Below are positions 1-5,498 of a stretch of DNA of 5,498 bases, one piece after another. This stretch comes from Candidatus Auribacterota bacterium (GTDB lineage Bacteria > Auribacterota > UBA6266). The position numbers and the translations under genes are program-made. Location: contig JAFGBE010000143.1 of assembly GCA_016933315.1 (NCBI GenBank), positions 1 through 5,498 of the forward strand, in the 5' to 3' direction. Every line of letters starts with the position of its first letter. The stretch's first letter is position 1. The notes under the pieces were generated by a model that was given only the letters and a program-made list of their open reading frames with translations, was not told where the DNA came from and made no database searches.

Positions 1-536
1 AACATAAACCTGTCAACCTGCGCTTCAGGCAAAGGGTATGTCCCTTCCTGTTCAATGGGATTTTGCGTGGCAAGAACAAGAAAAGGATCCGCAAGCTTGA
101 ATGTCTCTTCCCCGATTGTGACCTGGCGCTCCTGCATCGCTTCCAATAGCGCGCTTTGCACTTTGGCAGGGGCCCTGTTAATTTCGTCAGCCAGAATAAA
201 ATTGGCGAAAATCGGGCCTTTTTTAACACTGAACGTGCCTTCTTTGGGATTGTATATCAAAGTCCCGACAATATCCGCAGGCAGCAGGTCAGGGGTAAAT
301 TGTATGCGCTGGAATTTTGCATTTATACACGATGCAAGTGTCTTGACGGAAAGTGTCTTGGCAAGCCCCGGAACACCCTCAAGAAGAACGTGCCCGTTGC
401 CGAGCAACCCTATAATCAGGCGTTCTATCAGGTATTTTTGCCCAACCATAACCTTTCCCATCTCATCAAGCAAATCTTTGACAAAAGAAAACTCCTGCTC
501 GATTTTTTTAGTAAGGCCGGTAATATCTCCGCTCAT
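1..536 (-). CDS. MoxR-family AAA+ ATPase, N-terminal part (cut by left window edge)
   Basis: MoxR ATPases are cytoplasmic AAA+ chaperone-like proteins that help mature or activate partner complexes, often von Willebrand A-domain proteins encoded just downstream. The 178 visible residues start at the ATG at 536-534 and match the family closely. Walker A GVPGLAKT is at residues 54-61, Walker B FILADE at 113-118 followed by the typical INRAPAKVQSALLEAMQE stretch, sensor 1 ATQNP at 156-160, and the QVDRF segment at 173-177. A strong Shine-Dalgarno, AAAGGAG, lies 6 bases before the start, so the start is secure. Roughly half of a usual 310-330 residue protein is missing beyond the left edge. The gene follows the anti-sigma gene by 35 bp with no terminator seen between, so cotranscription is likely. 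The family call is very safe; the partner and target are unknown because the usual DUF58/VWA neighbours would lie outside the window. Confidence 0.95.
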   Translation of the reverse strand, partial: MSGDITGLTKKIEQEFSFVKDLLDEMGKVMVGQKYLIERLIIGLLGNGHVLLEGVPGLAKTLSVKTLASCINAKFQRIQFTPDLLPADIVGTLIYNPKEGTFSVKKGPIFANFILADEINRAPAKVQSALLEAMQERQVTIGEETFKLADPFLVLATQNPIEQEGTYPLPEAQVDRFM

Positions 537-542
537 AAAGAA

Positions 543-549
543 CTCCTTT
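543..549 (-). promoter_or_regulatory. Ribosome binding site of the moxR-like gene
   Basis: On the minus strand this reads AAAGGAG, six bases before the ATG at 536-534. It is the best Shine-Dalgarno sequence in the window and fixes the start of the MoxR-like gene. The surrounding 35 bp gap (537-571) is otherwise A/T-rich and shows no convincing promoter or hairpin. Confidence 0.8.
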
Positions 550-571
550 CAAATCTCACATTTCAAAAATT

Positions 572-1441
572 TCAGTTTTGGATGACATAGCTTCCTCTGT
601 CGGTCTCTACTTCATAAACACCGCTGTCGATCCTGTCATAAACATTTCTGATATCGTTTATGCTGCTTGCTTCCCTCCCCTGCAATTTTATTATCTTGTC
701 TCCCCTCCGTATACCCTGATTGTACGCTTTCGAAGCTTCATCTATGTCCTCCACTATCAGGAAGACTGTCCCTTCCCCGGCCCCATACCCGTCGACTTCC
801 TGTATCCGCATTCCCAGCTCGGGAAGGTTAAGGAAAACCGGGGCCTTTTCGTCAACTGCCTGCCGTAACCTGTCTTTCCGCTCAAGCACAGGCTTCGATT
901 CAATATCCGCCATTACCAGTTTTGTGCTCTCCCGGCGTGTGTAAAAACCGGAACTCCCTTTTAATTTCCCTGCCGGGGAAAAATCAAAATCCTCATTCTC
1001 GGCTTCGGCCCCGGACAGACTTTTTGCCAATTCAATCATATCAGACTTATCCTCGGGAACATTCTGCCGCAGCACTTTCTCGTTATGGGCAAAATAATAA
1101 CCGGCGATGATAAAGATACAGGCAGCCGCGGCGACAACAGCTATACGCTCTGCCCTCAAAAAGAAAATATTTCCCGCTTTGCCGGATTTCACTGATAAGG
1201 GAGTATGTTCCCTGCCTTTTATACGGCCTAGAACCCGGCCGGAAAGGCTTTCAAAATAACCCGCGGGCGCGTCCGCTTTTCTGCGCCCTAAGAAAAGCTT
1301 CCTCACAGCCGTTATTTTATCGTATTCGGCCCTGCAATCGGGGCAGGAAGCCAGATGCTTAAGCAACTTTTCAGCTTCTTCTCCCCCGATCTCCCCCCAT
1401 GCCAGATCGACAAGTTTTTCTTTGTCGCACATAACCTTCAT
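572..1441 (-). CDS. Zinc-finger anti-sigma factor with single TM helix and C-terminal PDZ domain
   Basis: The predicted role is to hold the adjacent ECF sigma factor at the membrane and release it on an envelope signal. Seen in the 289 residues: an N-terminal anti-sigma zinc-finger pattern with C5, then H29-x3-C33-x2-C36 (HLASCPDC); a basic stretch at 46-100; one hydrophobic helix at about 100-118 rich in alanine; a polar, probably flexible region at 119-205; and a PDZ-like domain at about 208-289. The PDZ call rests on ELGM at 208-211 as the peptide-binding loop and GIRRGDKIIKLQG at 243-255, the usual PDZ core. Topology should be N-terminus in, PDZ outside. The ATG at 1441 overlaps the sigma stop as ATGA. 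A second in-frame ATG at 1432 has AGGA eight bases upstream and would give 286 residues, so the start is open. The zinc-finger plus helix part is a well-known anti-sigma design; the PDZ tail is unusual. The cognate sigma is inferred from the overlap. Confidence 0.85.
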   Translation of the reverse strand: MKVMCDKEKLVDLAWGEIGGEEAEKLLKHLASCPDCRAEYDKITAVRKLFLGRRKADAPAGYFESLSGRVLGRIKGREHTPLSVKSGKAGNIFFLRAERIAVVAAAACIFIIAGYYFAHNEKVLRQNVPEDKSDMIELAKSLSGAEAENEDFDFSPAGKLKGSSGFYTRRESTKLVMADIESKPVLERKDRLRQAVDEKAPVFLNLPELGMRIQEVDGYGAGEGTVFLIVEDIDEASKAYNQGIRRGDKIIKLQGREASSINDIRNVYDRIDSGVYEVETDRGSYVIQN

Positions 1442-2025
1442 CCTTTTATTTCGGAAACAAGCGGTTTAAGATATTCATAAAGTTTTTTTCTCGCGTAATG
1501 AAGCCTTGATCTGACTGTGCCTTCGGAAATCTTCAAAACTTTCGCAATCTCGGAATGGGACATTTCCTGAAGGTCAAACATAACTATCACAGAACTGTGT
1601 TTTGCCGGCAGTTTTTTTAAAGCGGCGTCAATTATCGTTCTCTTTTCCCTGATATTCAATATATCCTTTGGGTCTGACATGCCTGAGAGACCCGGTTCCC
1701 GGTCCGCCGGCACTGCAAAGTTCTCCATTTCATCCAGATTTGTCTCTTTCCTGACCTTACGCCTGCGGAGTCTGTTTATAGCCTTGTTGACGGCAATACG
1801 GTGAATCCATGTCCCAAGCCCGGCTTCTTTCCTGAATTTCCCTATATTCTTGTAAACACTTATGAAAACTTCCTGCACTACGTCATCCGCATCCTCATGA
1901 GACCCCGTCATCCTGTAAGCAAGAAAATATACGTTCTCCTGGTGGCTGCGGATTATTTGCTCAAATGCAGATTCATCACCGGCAGACGCTTTTTCTATAA
2001 GATCAAATTCGTTTTTAACTTCCAT
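1438..2025 (-). CDS. RpoE-type ECF RNA polymerase sigma factor
   Basis: This alternative sigma factor of the extracytoplasmic-function class should direct RNA polymerase to a stress regulon. From the ATG at 2025 it has 195 residues, normal for the class. Sigma region 2 spans about 22-95, with the conserved DADDVVQEVF at 45-54 (core binding) and TWIHRIAVNKAINRLRRRK at 72-90 (-10 recognition). Region 4 spans about 131-186, with a helix-turn-helix MSHSEIAKVLKISEGTVRSR at 155-174 for -35 binding. No region 1 or 3 is present, as expected. I prefer ATG 2025 because AGGGTG lies nine bases before it; an in-frame GTG at 2037 would add four residues but has no well-spaced ribosome binding site. The stop codon overlaps the anti-sigma start (ATGA), the typical arrangement for translational coupling of a sigma with its inhibitor. 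No ECF-type promoter is evident directly upstream, so autoregulation is not shown. Confidence 0.95.
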   Translation of the reverse strand: MEVKNEFDLIEKASAGDESAFEQIIRSHQENVYFLAYRMTGSHEDADDVVQEVFISVYKNIGKFRKEAGLGTWIHRIAVNKAINRLRRRKVRKETNLDEMENFAVPADREPGLSGMSDPKDILNIREKRTIIDAALKKLPAKHSSVIVMFDLQEMSHSEIAKVLKISEGTVRSRLHYARKKLYEYLKPLVSEIKG

Positions 2026-2034
2026 GTTTATGGA

Positions 2035-2040
2035 CACCCT
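2035..2040 (-). promoter_or_regulatory. Probable ribosome binding site deciding the sigma factor start
   Basis: The minus strand reads AGGGTG here, nine bases before the ATG at 2025-2023. The GTG inside this motif (2037-2035) is itself a possible start codon but has no Shine-Dalgarno sequence at proper distance. This favours the shorter protein. The match is moderate, so the longer form is not excluded. Confidence 0.5.
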
Positions 2041-2074
2041 GAGGGAAAAAATCGTTCAAAATATAATCATATAT

Positions 2075-3430
2075 TTATAGGCAACACACCTGGTTCCTGC
2101 CGGCTTCTTTAGCCGTATAAAGGGATTTATCCGCCAGCTCTATGAGGCGGGAAGGGTCATCACAATCCTCGGGGAAGTTTGAAACCCCTATACTGACCGT
2201 CAGGTCCATTTTTTCATCCTGAACGATAAAATCATGCTTCATCACTTTTATCCGCAGTCTTTCCGCAACCTTAAACGCGTTGTCCTTGGATGTGTTCGGA
2301 AGAGCCATGCAGAATTCCTCTCCGCCGTAACGCCCTACAAGGTCTCCCTGCCGGGCCCTGTCCTTCAGGACAAAGGCAAGTTCCTTAAGCATGATATCCC
2401 CGACCAGATGCCCGTATGTATCGTTATATTTTTTGAAATGGTCTATATCTATCATAAGAAAAGAAAAAGGGCTTTTTATTTTCAGGGCCCGTTCAAGTTC
2501 GCTGTCAAACCTCTTCATGAAATAACGCCTGAGGTATAACCCTGTTAACTCATCTATAATCGATAACTCCCTGATTTTTTCGTAAAAAGAAGTCTTCCTT
2601 ATTTCCAAGGCCGCGTCGGCAATAAGAATCCTCACATTTTCAAGTTCCTCAAAAGATACGTCCCCGAAGATAAGGACACCGAGCACTTCATCCTCTATTT
2701 TCATGGGAATCGCGATAACCGCATACAGGAAAGAAGATTCGCCCGATTCGCCGATTCTAAGCTTGCCGGAAACATCCTTATAAACAACTTCCTTATGCCG
2801 CATAGCGGAATCAAAAACTTCTTTTTCGTCTTTATCAAACCCCTTATCCGACACATTGCACGTTTTAAGGTCTATGATATCCGTGCTTTTCTCGCCCGAT
2901 TCAATCGAAGGCCTGAATACAATCATCTTTCCCCACTTGAATTTTGAAAGTTCCCTTATGCAGGAGGCGCACTCGTTCAGGGTTTGTTTCATGTCCAGGT
3001 TCGAACTCATGGAGGTAAGCCCTTTATATAGCTTCTCTACCTCATTAACCTCTTTCCTTTTCTCTTCATTCTCCGCTCTGACCACACGGTGTTTTTTGGA
3101 AACATCATCATATTTGTCTCTCGCGGTCCTATAGCTGCGGAAGGCTTCTTCAACCCTGGCAACCTGCCTGCCCCTGTACAAGAATATAACCGCCAGATAA
3201 ATAACCATATAACAGAAACTCAAGCCGATGAGCCACGGTGATTCATGCAGAAAAACCCCGTCCTTTTCAAGCATCTTGTATACGAGGAAAATCACGATAT
3301 GGGTTAAACCGGCAAAAGCAACGAAACAGGCGCCCCTGTAACTGAAAAACAGGCCTATTATGATAATCAATGCTGTATAGAACGGCAAAGCGAAAAACAA
3401 ATTCAGGTTTATTATCAGCCCTTCTGCCAT
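2075..3430 (-). CDS. Membrane diguanylate cyclase, 3 TM-coiled coil-GAF-GGDEF, with intact I-site
   Basis: The predicted activity is condensation of two GTP into cyclic di-GMP at the inner face of the membrane. The 451 residues show three hydrophobic helices at about 9-31, 35-51 and 65-85, then a charged probable coiled coil at 90-137, a GAF-like sensory domain at about 140-285, and a GGDEF domain from 289 to the end. The active-site motif is GGEEF at 369-373, a catalytic variant of GGDEF. Metal-binding D328 sits in MIDIDHFKKYND, and RQGD at 360-363, five residues before GGEEF, matches the RxxD product-inhibition site. The enzyme should therefore be active and feedback-limited. The start ATG at 3430 overlaps the end of the upstream cyclase gene by 16 bases, with AGGG seven bases before the ATG, pointing to cotranscription. 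The GAF ligand cannot be read from the sequence; this domain is assigned by position and weak pattern only. No EAL or HD-GYP domain is present. Confidence 0.93.
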   Translation of the reverse strand: MAEGLIINLNLFFALPFYTALIIIIGLFFSYRGACFVAFAGLTHIVIFLVYKMLEKDGVFLHESPWLIGLSFCYMVIYLAVIFLYRGRQVARVEEAFRSYRTARDKYDDVSKKHRVVRAENEEKRKEVNEVEKLYKGLTSMSSNLDMKQTLNECASCIRELSKFKWGKMIVFRPSIESGEKSTDIIDLKTCNVSDKGFDKDEKEVFDSAMRHKEVVYKDVSGKLRIGESGESSFLYAVIAIPMKIEDEVLGVLIFGDVSFEELENVRILIADAALEIRKTSFYEKIRELSIIDELTGLYLRRYFMKRFDSELERALKIKSPFSFLMIDIDHFKKYNDTYGHLVGDIMLKELAFVLKDRARQGDLVGRYGGEEFCMALPNTSKDNAFKVAERLRIKVMKHDFIVQDEKMDLTVSIGVSNFPEDCDDPSRLIELADKSLYTAKEAGRNQVCCL

Positions 3431-4848
3431 AACACCGCCCTGTTCTTCCCCTGCTCTTTAGCCGCGTACAGGGAATCGTCAGCAGCCTCAATAAGATCTC
3501 CGGCCTTCTTGAACTCAGGAACCATGGAAGCAACGCCGGCGCTTACTGTGACTCTTATCCTGTCTTCCCTTATTACTTCCTCGGAAGAGGCGATACTTCT
3601 GCATATTTTCTCCGCAAATTCAAAAGCTGTCCCGGAACAGACCTCGGGCAATATACATGCAAATTCCTCTCCGCCGTATCTTGCCACGATACCTTTTTGC
3701 CCGATGATTGCCTGAATCTCCCCCGCAGTCTTCCTCAACACTATGTCTCCCACAACATGCCCGTATTTATCATTCAATTTTTTGAAATCGTCTATATCCA
3801 TCATTATCAGTGATAGCGGTTTTTCCGTTCCCTGCTTTACATATTCGGCCATTTTCTGCCTGAAATAACCGGCTGTGAACAAGCCTGTCAACCCGTCTTT
3901 TATGGCAAGCAGCCTGGTTGTCTCATAAAGCTGGGAATTCGAAAAAGCCAGGGCCGAAAGGTTGGCGATAATTGAAAGAATCCTCAGGTCGTCAATAGAA
4001 TAGACCTCGGGTTTCTCATTGTTGATCTTGAGTATCCCCATAATTTTGTTGTCGCTGATCAAAGGCGAAGCTATTATGCTTTTTGCCGGGCTGCTGTATT
4101 TCCTGCCGAATCTGAAATCTTTATTCAGGTCCGATATATGCACGGGCTGGCGGTTCCTGAATATCCACTGGTTCAAGTCATCTTTCTCGAAATACGTAAA
4201 ATCATCGCTTTTCACCCCGTACGCGTTCAAACCCCTAAGTTCCATGGTCCTCATATCCTCGGTCAAAAGATACAGCTGGTAAACCCCGGGCTTTTGGATA
4301 ATCTGGATCATGTTTTTTATGACTTTTTTTATCAGCTCCTCTTTGGTCAGGGAAATGCCTATGTCTTTTGAAATAACCCTCAGTTTCGATATCCTGAGCA
4401 GTTTTCTATCAAGTGATTCGCCAAGCAAATTCTCCTTTTGAAGCTCTTTGAACAGTGTGTTCGACGATTCGGATATATCACTGGATTTAATTTTTATATC
4501 CGAAACTTCGTTGTTCTGCTTATTCCAGAACCCATACAGCGACAGGCCCACTACGGCAAACGCAAACCCGTTGGATAAAAATTCCCATTTCTGGAACACG
4601 GCTGCCATAAACACGGTAACGATTATGGACAGGCCCGCTATTACGCTTCCCACAATATTGCCCATCAGGAACCAGGCGGATGTTATTATCAGGATATAGA
4701 ACGCAACAGCATAAAATGAATAATATTCGAATTTTTTTATTTCATACCGGTAGGAGTAAGTATAGGTCAGCGATATTATTATATATGTCAGTATAACCGC
4801 GATGACAACCGTAAGAATCTTAAGGTATTTTTCCCTGACTTCAATCAT
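3415..4848 (-). CDS. Membrane diguanylate cyclase, 4 TM-GAF-GGDEF, lacking the I-site
   Basis: This is predicted to make cyclic di-GMP from GTP in response to a signal sensed by its membrane or GAF region. The 477 residues contain four likely membrane helices (about 11-30, 43-62, 64-85 and 91-108), a linker with helical heptad character at 120-160, and a GAF domain at about 165-310 (note SIIASPLISDNKIMGILKIN at 257-276, a typical GAF core). A GGDEF domain follows from about 315, with GGEEF at 392-396 and D351 in MMDIDDFKKLND. The inhibition-site position, 383-386, reads GQKG instead of RxxD, so classic product feedback through this domain is probably lost. The ATG at 4848 follows AAGGGG by four bases. 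It is the first gene after a terminator, and its 3' end overlaps the second cyclase gene. The two GGDEF domains look like paralogues, while the membrane regions do not match each other. Confidence 0.93.
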   Translation of the reverse strand: MIEVREKYLKILTVVIAVILTYIIISLTYTYSYRYEIKKFEYYSFYAVAFYILIITSAWFLMGNIVGSVIAGLSIIVTVFMAAVFQKWEFLSNGFAFAVVGLSLYGFWNKQNNEVSDIKIKSSDISESSNTLFKELQKENLLGESLDRKLLRISKLRVISKDIGISLTKEELIKKVIKNMIQIIQKPGVYQLYLLTEDMRTMELRGLNAYGVKSDDFTYFEKDDLNQWIFRNRQPVHISDLNKDFRFGRKYSSPAKSIIASPLISDNKIMGILKINNEKPEVYSIDDLRILSIIANLSALAFSNSQLYETTRLLAIKDGLTGLFTAGYFRQKMAEYVKQGTEKPLSLIMMDIDDFKKLNDKYGHVVGDIVLRKTAGEIQAIIGQKGIVARYGGEEFACILPEVCSGTAFEFAEKICRSIASSEEVIREDRIRVTVSAGVASMVPEFKKAGDLIEAADDSLYAAKEQGKNRAVLWQKG

Positions 4849-4852
4849 AATA

Positions 4853-4858
4853 CCCCTT
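4853..4858 (-). promoter_or_regulatory. Ribosome binding site of the first cyclase gene
   Basis: The minus strand reads AAGGGG, four bases before the ATG at 4848-4846. It begins only one base after the T run of the terminator at 4860-4892, so terminator and translation start signal are almost abutting. Confidence 0.65.
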
Positions 4859-4859
4859 C

Positions 4860-4892
4860 AAAAAAAATGCGAGCGTATCCCTACCACTCGCA
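4860..4892 (-). terminator. Intrinsic terminator after the ABC transporter ATPase gene
   Basis: On the minus strand the stem TGCGAG (4892-4887) pairs with CTCGCA (4873-4868). Three more pairs, GTA with TAC, form after a small internal loop and close a GGGA tetraloop. A run of eight T follows directly (4867-4860). The hairpin begins 29 bases after the stop of the sugar transporter ATPase gene, so it most simply ends that transcript. Because it sits within the 73 bp leader of the cyclase gene, it could also act as an attenuator for that gene; that role is speculation. Confidence 0.85.
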
Positions 4893-4921
4893 ATTTATCT
4901 TCTTCAAAAATCCATGGTATG

Positions 4922-5498
4922 TTACACAATCGTCTGTTCAGTATCAACATCGAAGAAGTGGGCATGATTCATATCAAATACCAGTTCAAGGTCCTGATTT
5001 ACCTCTGCTTTTTCATGTGAATCTACTCTGGCTATAAATGGATTTGTACCGGTATTCATATAGAGATATATCTCCGAGCCCATCGGCTCAATGACTTCCA
5101 CTGTCGCTGTGATAGTAGACTCAGGATCGGCGCTGCTCATAAACAGCTTATCAAAAATATCCTCCGGCCTTATTCCAAAACACATTTTCTTGTTGATATA
5201 CGGCTCCAGCTTGGGAATCATATCATTCACAATCCGGACCTTGAAATTCCCCTCATCGAAGAAGAGCCCCCCTTTTTCGCTTATAACCGAGCCGCCCATA
5301 AAGTTCATGGGAGGGCTTCCTATAAAACCCGCGACGAATTTATTAGCGGGATGTTCATACAAAGTCAGGGGATCGGCTACCTGCTGTATAAAACCGTCTT
5401 TCATGACAACAATCCTATCTCCCATCGTCATCGCCTCTGTCTGGTCATGCGTAACATAAATCATGGTTGTCTGAAGCCTGTTATGCAGCTTGGACAAC
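4922..5498 (-). CDS. MalK/UgpC-type sugar ABC transporter ATPase, C-terminal part (cut by right window edge)
   Basis: This is the ATP-hydrolysing subunit of a carbohydrate importer, bound to the cytoplasmic face of two permease subunits. About 191 residues are visible; the Walker A, signature and Walker B motifs lie beyond the right edge. What remains starts in the last part of the nucleotide-binding domain. The H-loop histidine is in IYVTHDQTEAMTMGDRIVVM, a hallmark of the MalK/UgpC/MsmX group, followed by GFIQQVADPLTLYEHPANKF and GSPPMNF, which lead into the regulatory TOBE region (FGIRPEDI, then VEVIEPMGSEIYLY and FDMNHAHFFD). The tail length fits a usual protein of about 370 residues. The TAA stop at 4924-4922 is followed by a strong terminator. 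No permease or binding-protein gene lies downstream, so the ATPase either ends its operon or serves several importers, as MsmX-type subunits do. The substrate cannot be told from this fragment. Confidence 0.95.
   Translation of the reverse strand, partial: LSKLHNRLQTTMIYVTHDQTEAMTMGDRIVVMKDGFIQQVADPLTLYEHPANKFVAGFIGSPPMNFMGGSVISEKGGLFFDEGNFKVRIVNDMIPKLEPYINKKMCFGIRPEDIFDKLFMSSADPESTITATVEVIEPMGSEIYLYMNTGTNPFIARVDSHEKAEVNQDLELVFDMNHAHFFDVDTEQTIV

Noticed and set aside
55..590. Two overlapping open frames on the plus strand at 55-585 and 156-590.
   Set aside because: They run antisense to the MoxR-like gene, whose minus-strand product has every expected AAA+ motif; neither plus-strand product resembles a known protein.
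2059..2088. A/T-rich stretch with TATATT on the minus strand that could be a housekeeping -10 box for the sigma gene.
   Set aside because: The best -35 candidates are either at the wrong spacing (TTGCCT, 13 bases) or poor (TGTGTT), so no promoter is called.
2075..2097. GGAACC on the minus strand upstream of the sigma gene, resembling the -35 element of ECF (RpoE-type) promoters.
   Set aside because: It lies inside the codons for the conserved GRNQ end of the GGDEF protein, and the position 16-17 bases downstream is only A/T-rich, without an ECF-type -10 element.
3267..3533. Open frame of 88 codons on the minus strand spanning the junction of the two cyclase genes.
   Set aside because: It lies wholly within the two better-supported cyclase genes in another frame, and its arginine- and cysteine-rich product shows no family features.
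4849..4921. Possible c-di-GMP riboswitch in front of the diguanylate cyclase gene.
   Set aside because: The gap is only 73 bp and is mostly a simple terminator hairpin; there is no room for, and no sign of, the two-helix GEMM aptamer.
5091..5459. Plus-strand open frame of 122 codons opposite the ABC transporter ATPase gene.
   Set aside because: It is antisense to a clear MalK-type sequence with the H-loop and TOBE motifs, and it has no recognisable features of its own.

Overview
All six genes in this window lie on the minus strand, so they are described in order of transcription, from right to left. The window looks like bacterial chromosome of moderate G+C with compact, overlapping genes. 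The envelope-type logic is a membrane-anchored anti-sigma factor with an extracytoplasmic PDZ domain, two multi-spanning diguanylate cyclases and MoxR. This suggests a Gram-negative-type or deep-branching environmental lineage (for example an Omnitrophota-, Elusimicrobiota- or similar candidate-phylum bacterium). That placement is a guess from gene style; no phylogenetic marker is present.

Region by region: (1) 4922-5498 holds the C-terminal half of a MalK/UgpC-type sugar ABC transporter ATPase, cut by the right edge and closed by an intrinsic terminator at 4860-4892. (2) 2075-4848 holds two tandem, overlapping genes for membrane GAF-GGDEF diguanylate cyclases. They share an active-site signature but differ in membrane domain and in the product-inhibition site. 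(3) 572-2037 holds an RpoE-type ECF sigma factor overlapped by its probable anti-sigma factor, which carries an N-terminal zinc finger, one membrane helix and a C-terminal PDZ domain. (4) 1-536 holds the N-terminal half of a MoxR-family AAA+ ATPase, cut by the left edge.

The five genes left of the terminator have gaps of 49 bp or less, or overlap, so they could form one transcription unit: cyclase, cyclase, sigma, anti-sigma, MoxR. My inference is that a c-di-GMP input pair and an envelope-signal sigma/anti-sigma pair are encoded together, with MoxR and whatever lies beyond the left edge as downstream partners. The sequence does not show that they act together biochemically. The most unusual item is the PDZ domain fused to the anti-sigma factor. 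No tRNA, rRNA, CRISPR array, insertion sequence or long repeat was seen, and no stretch over 300 bases lacks a gene.
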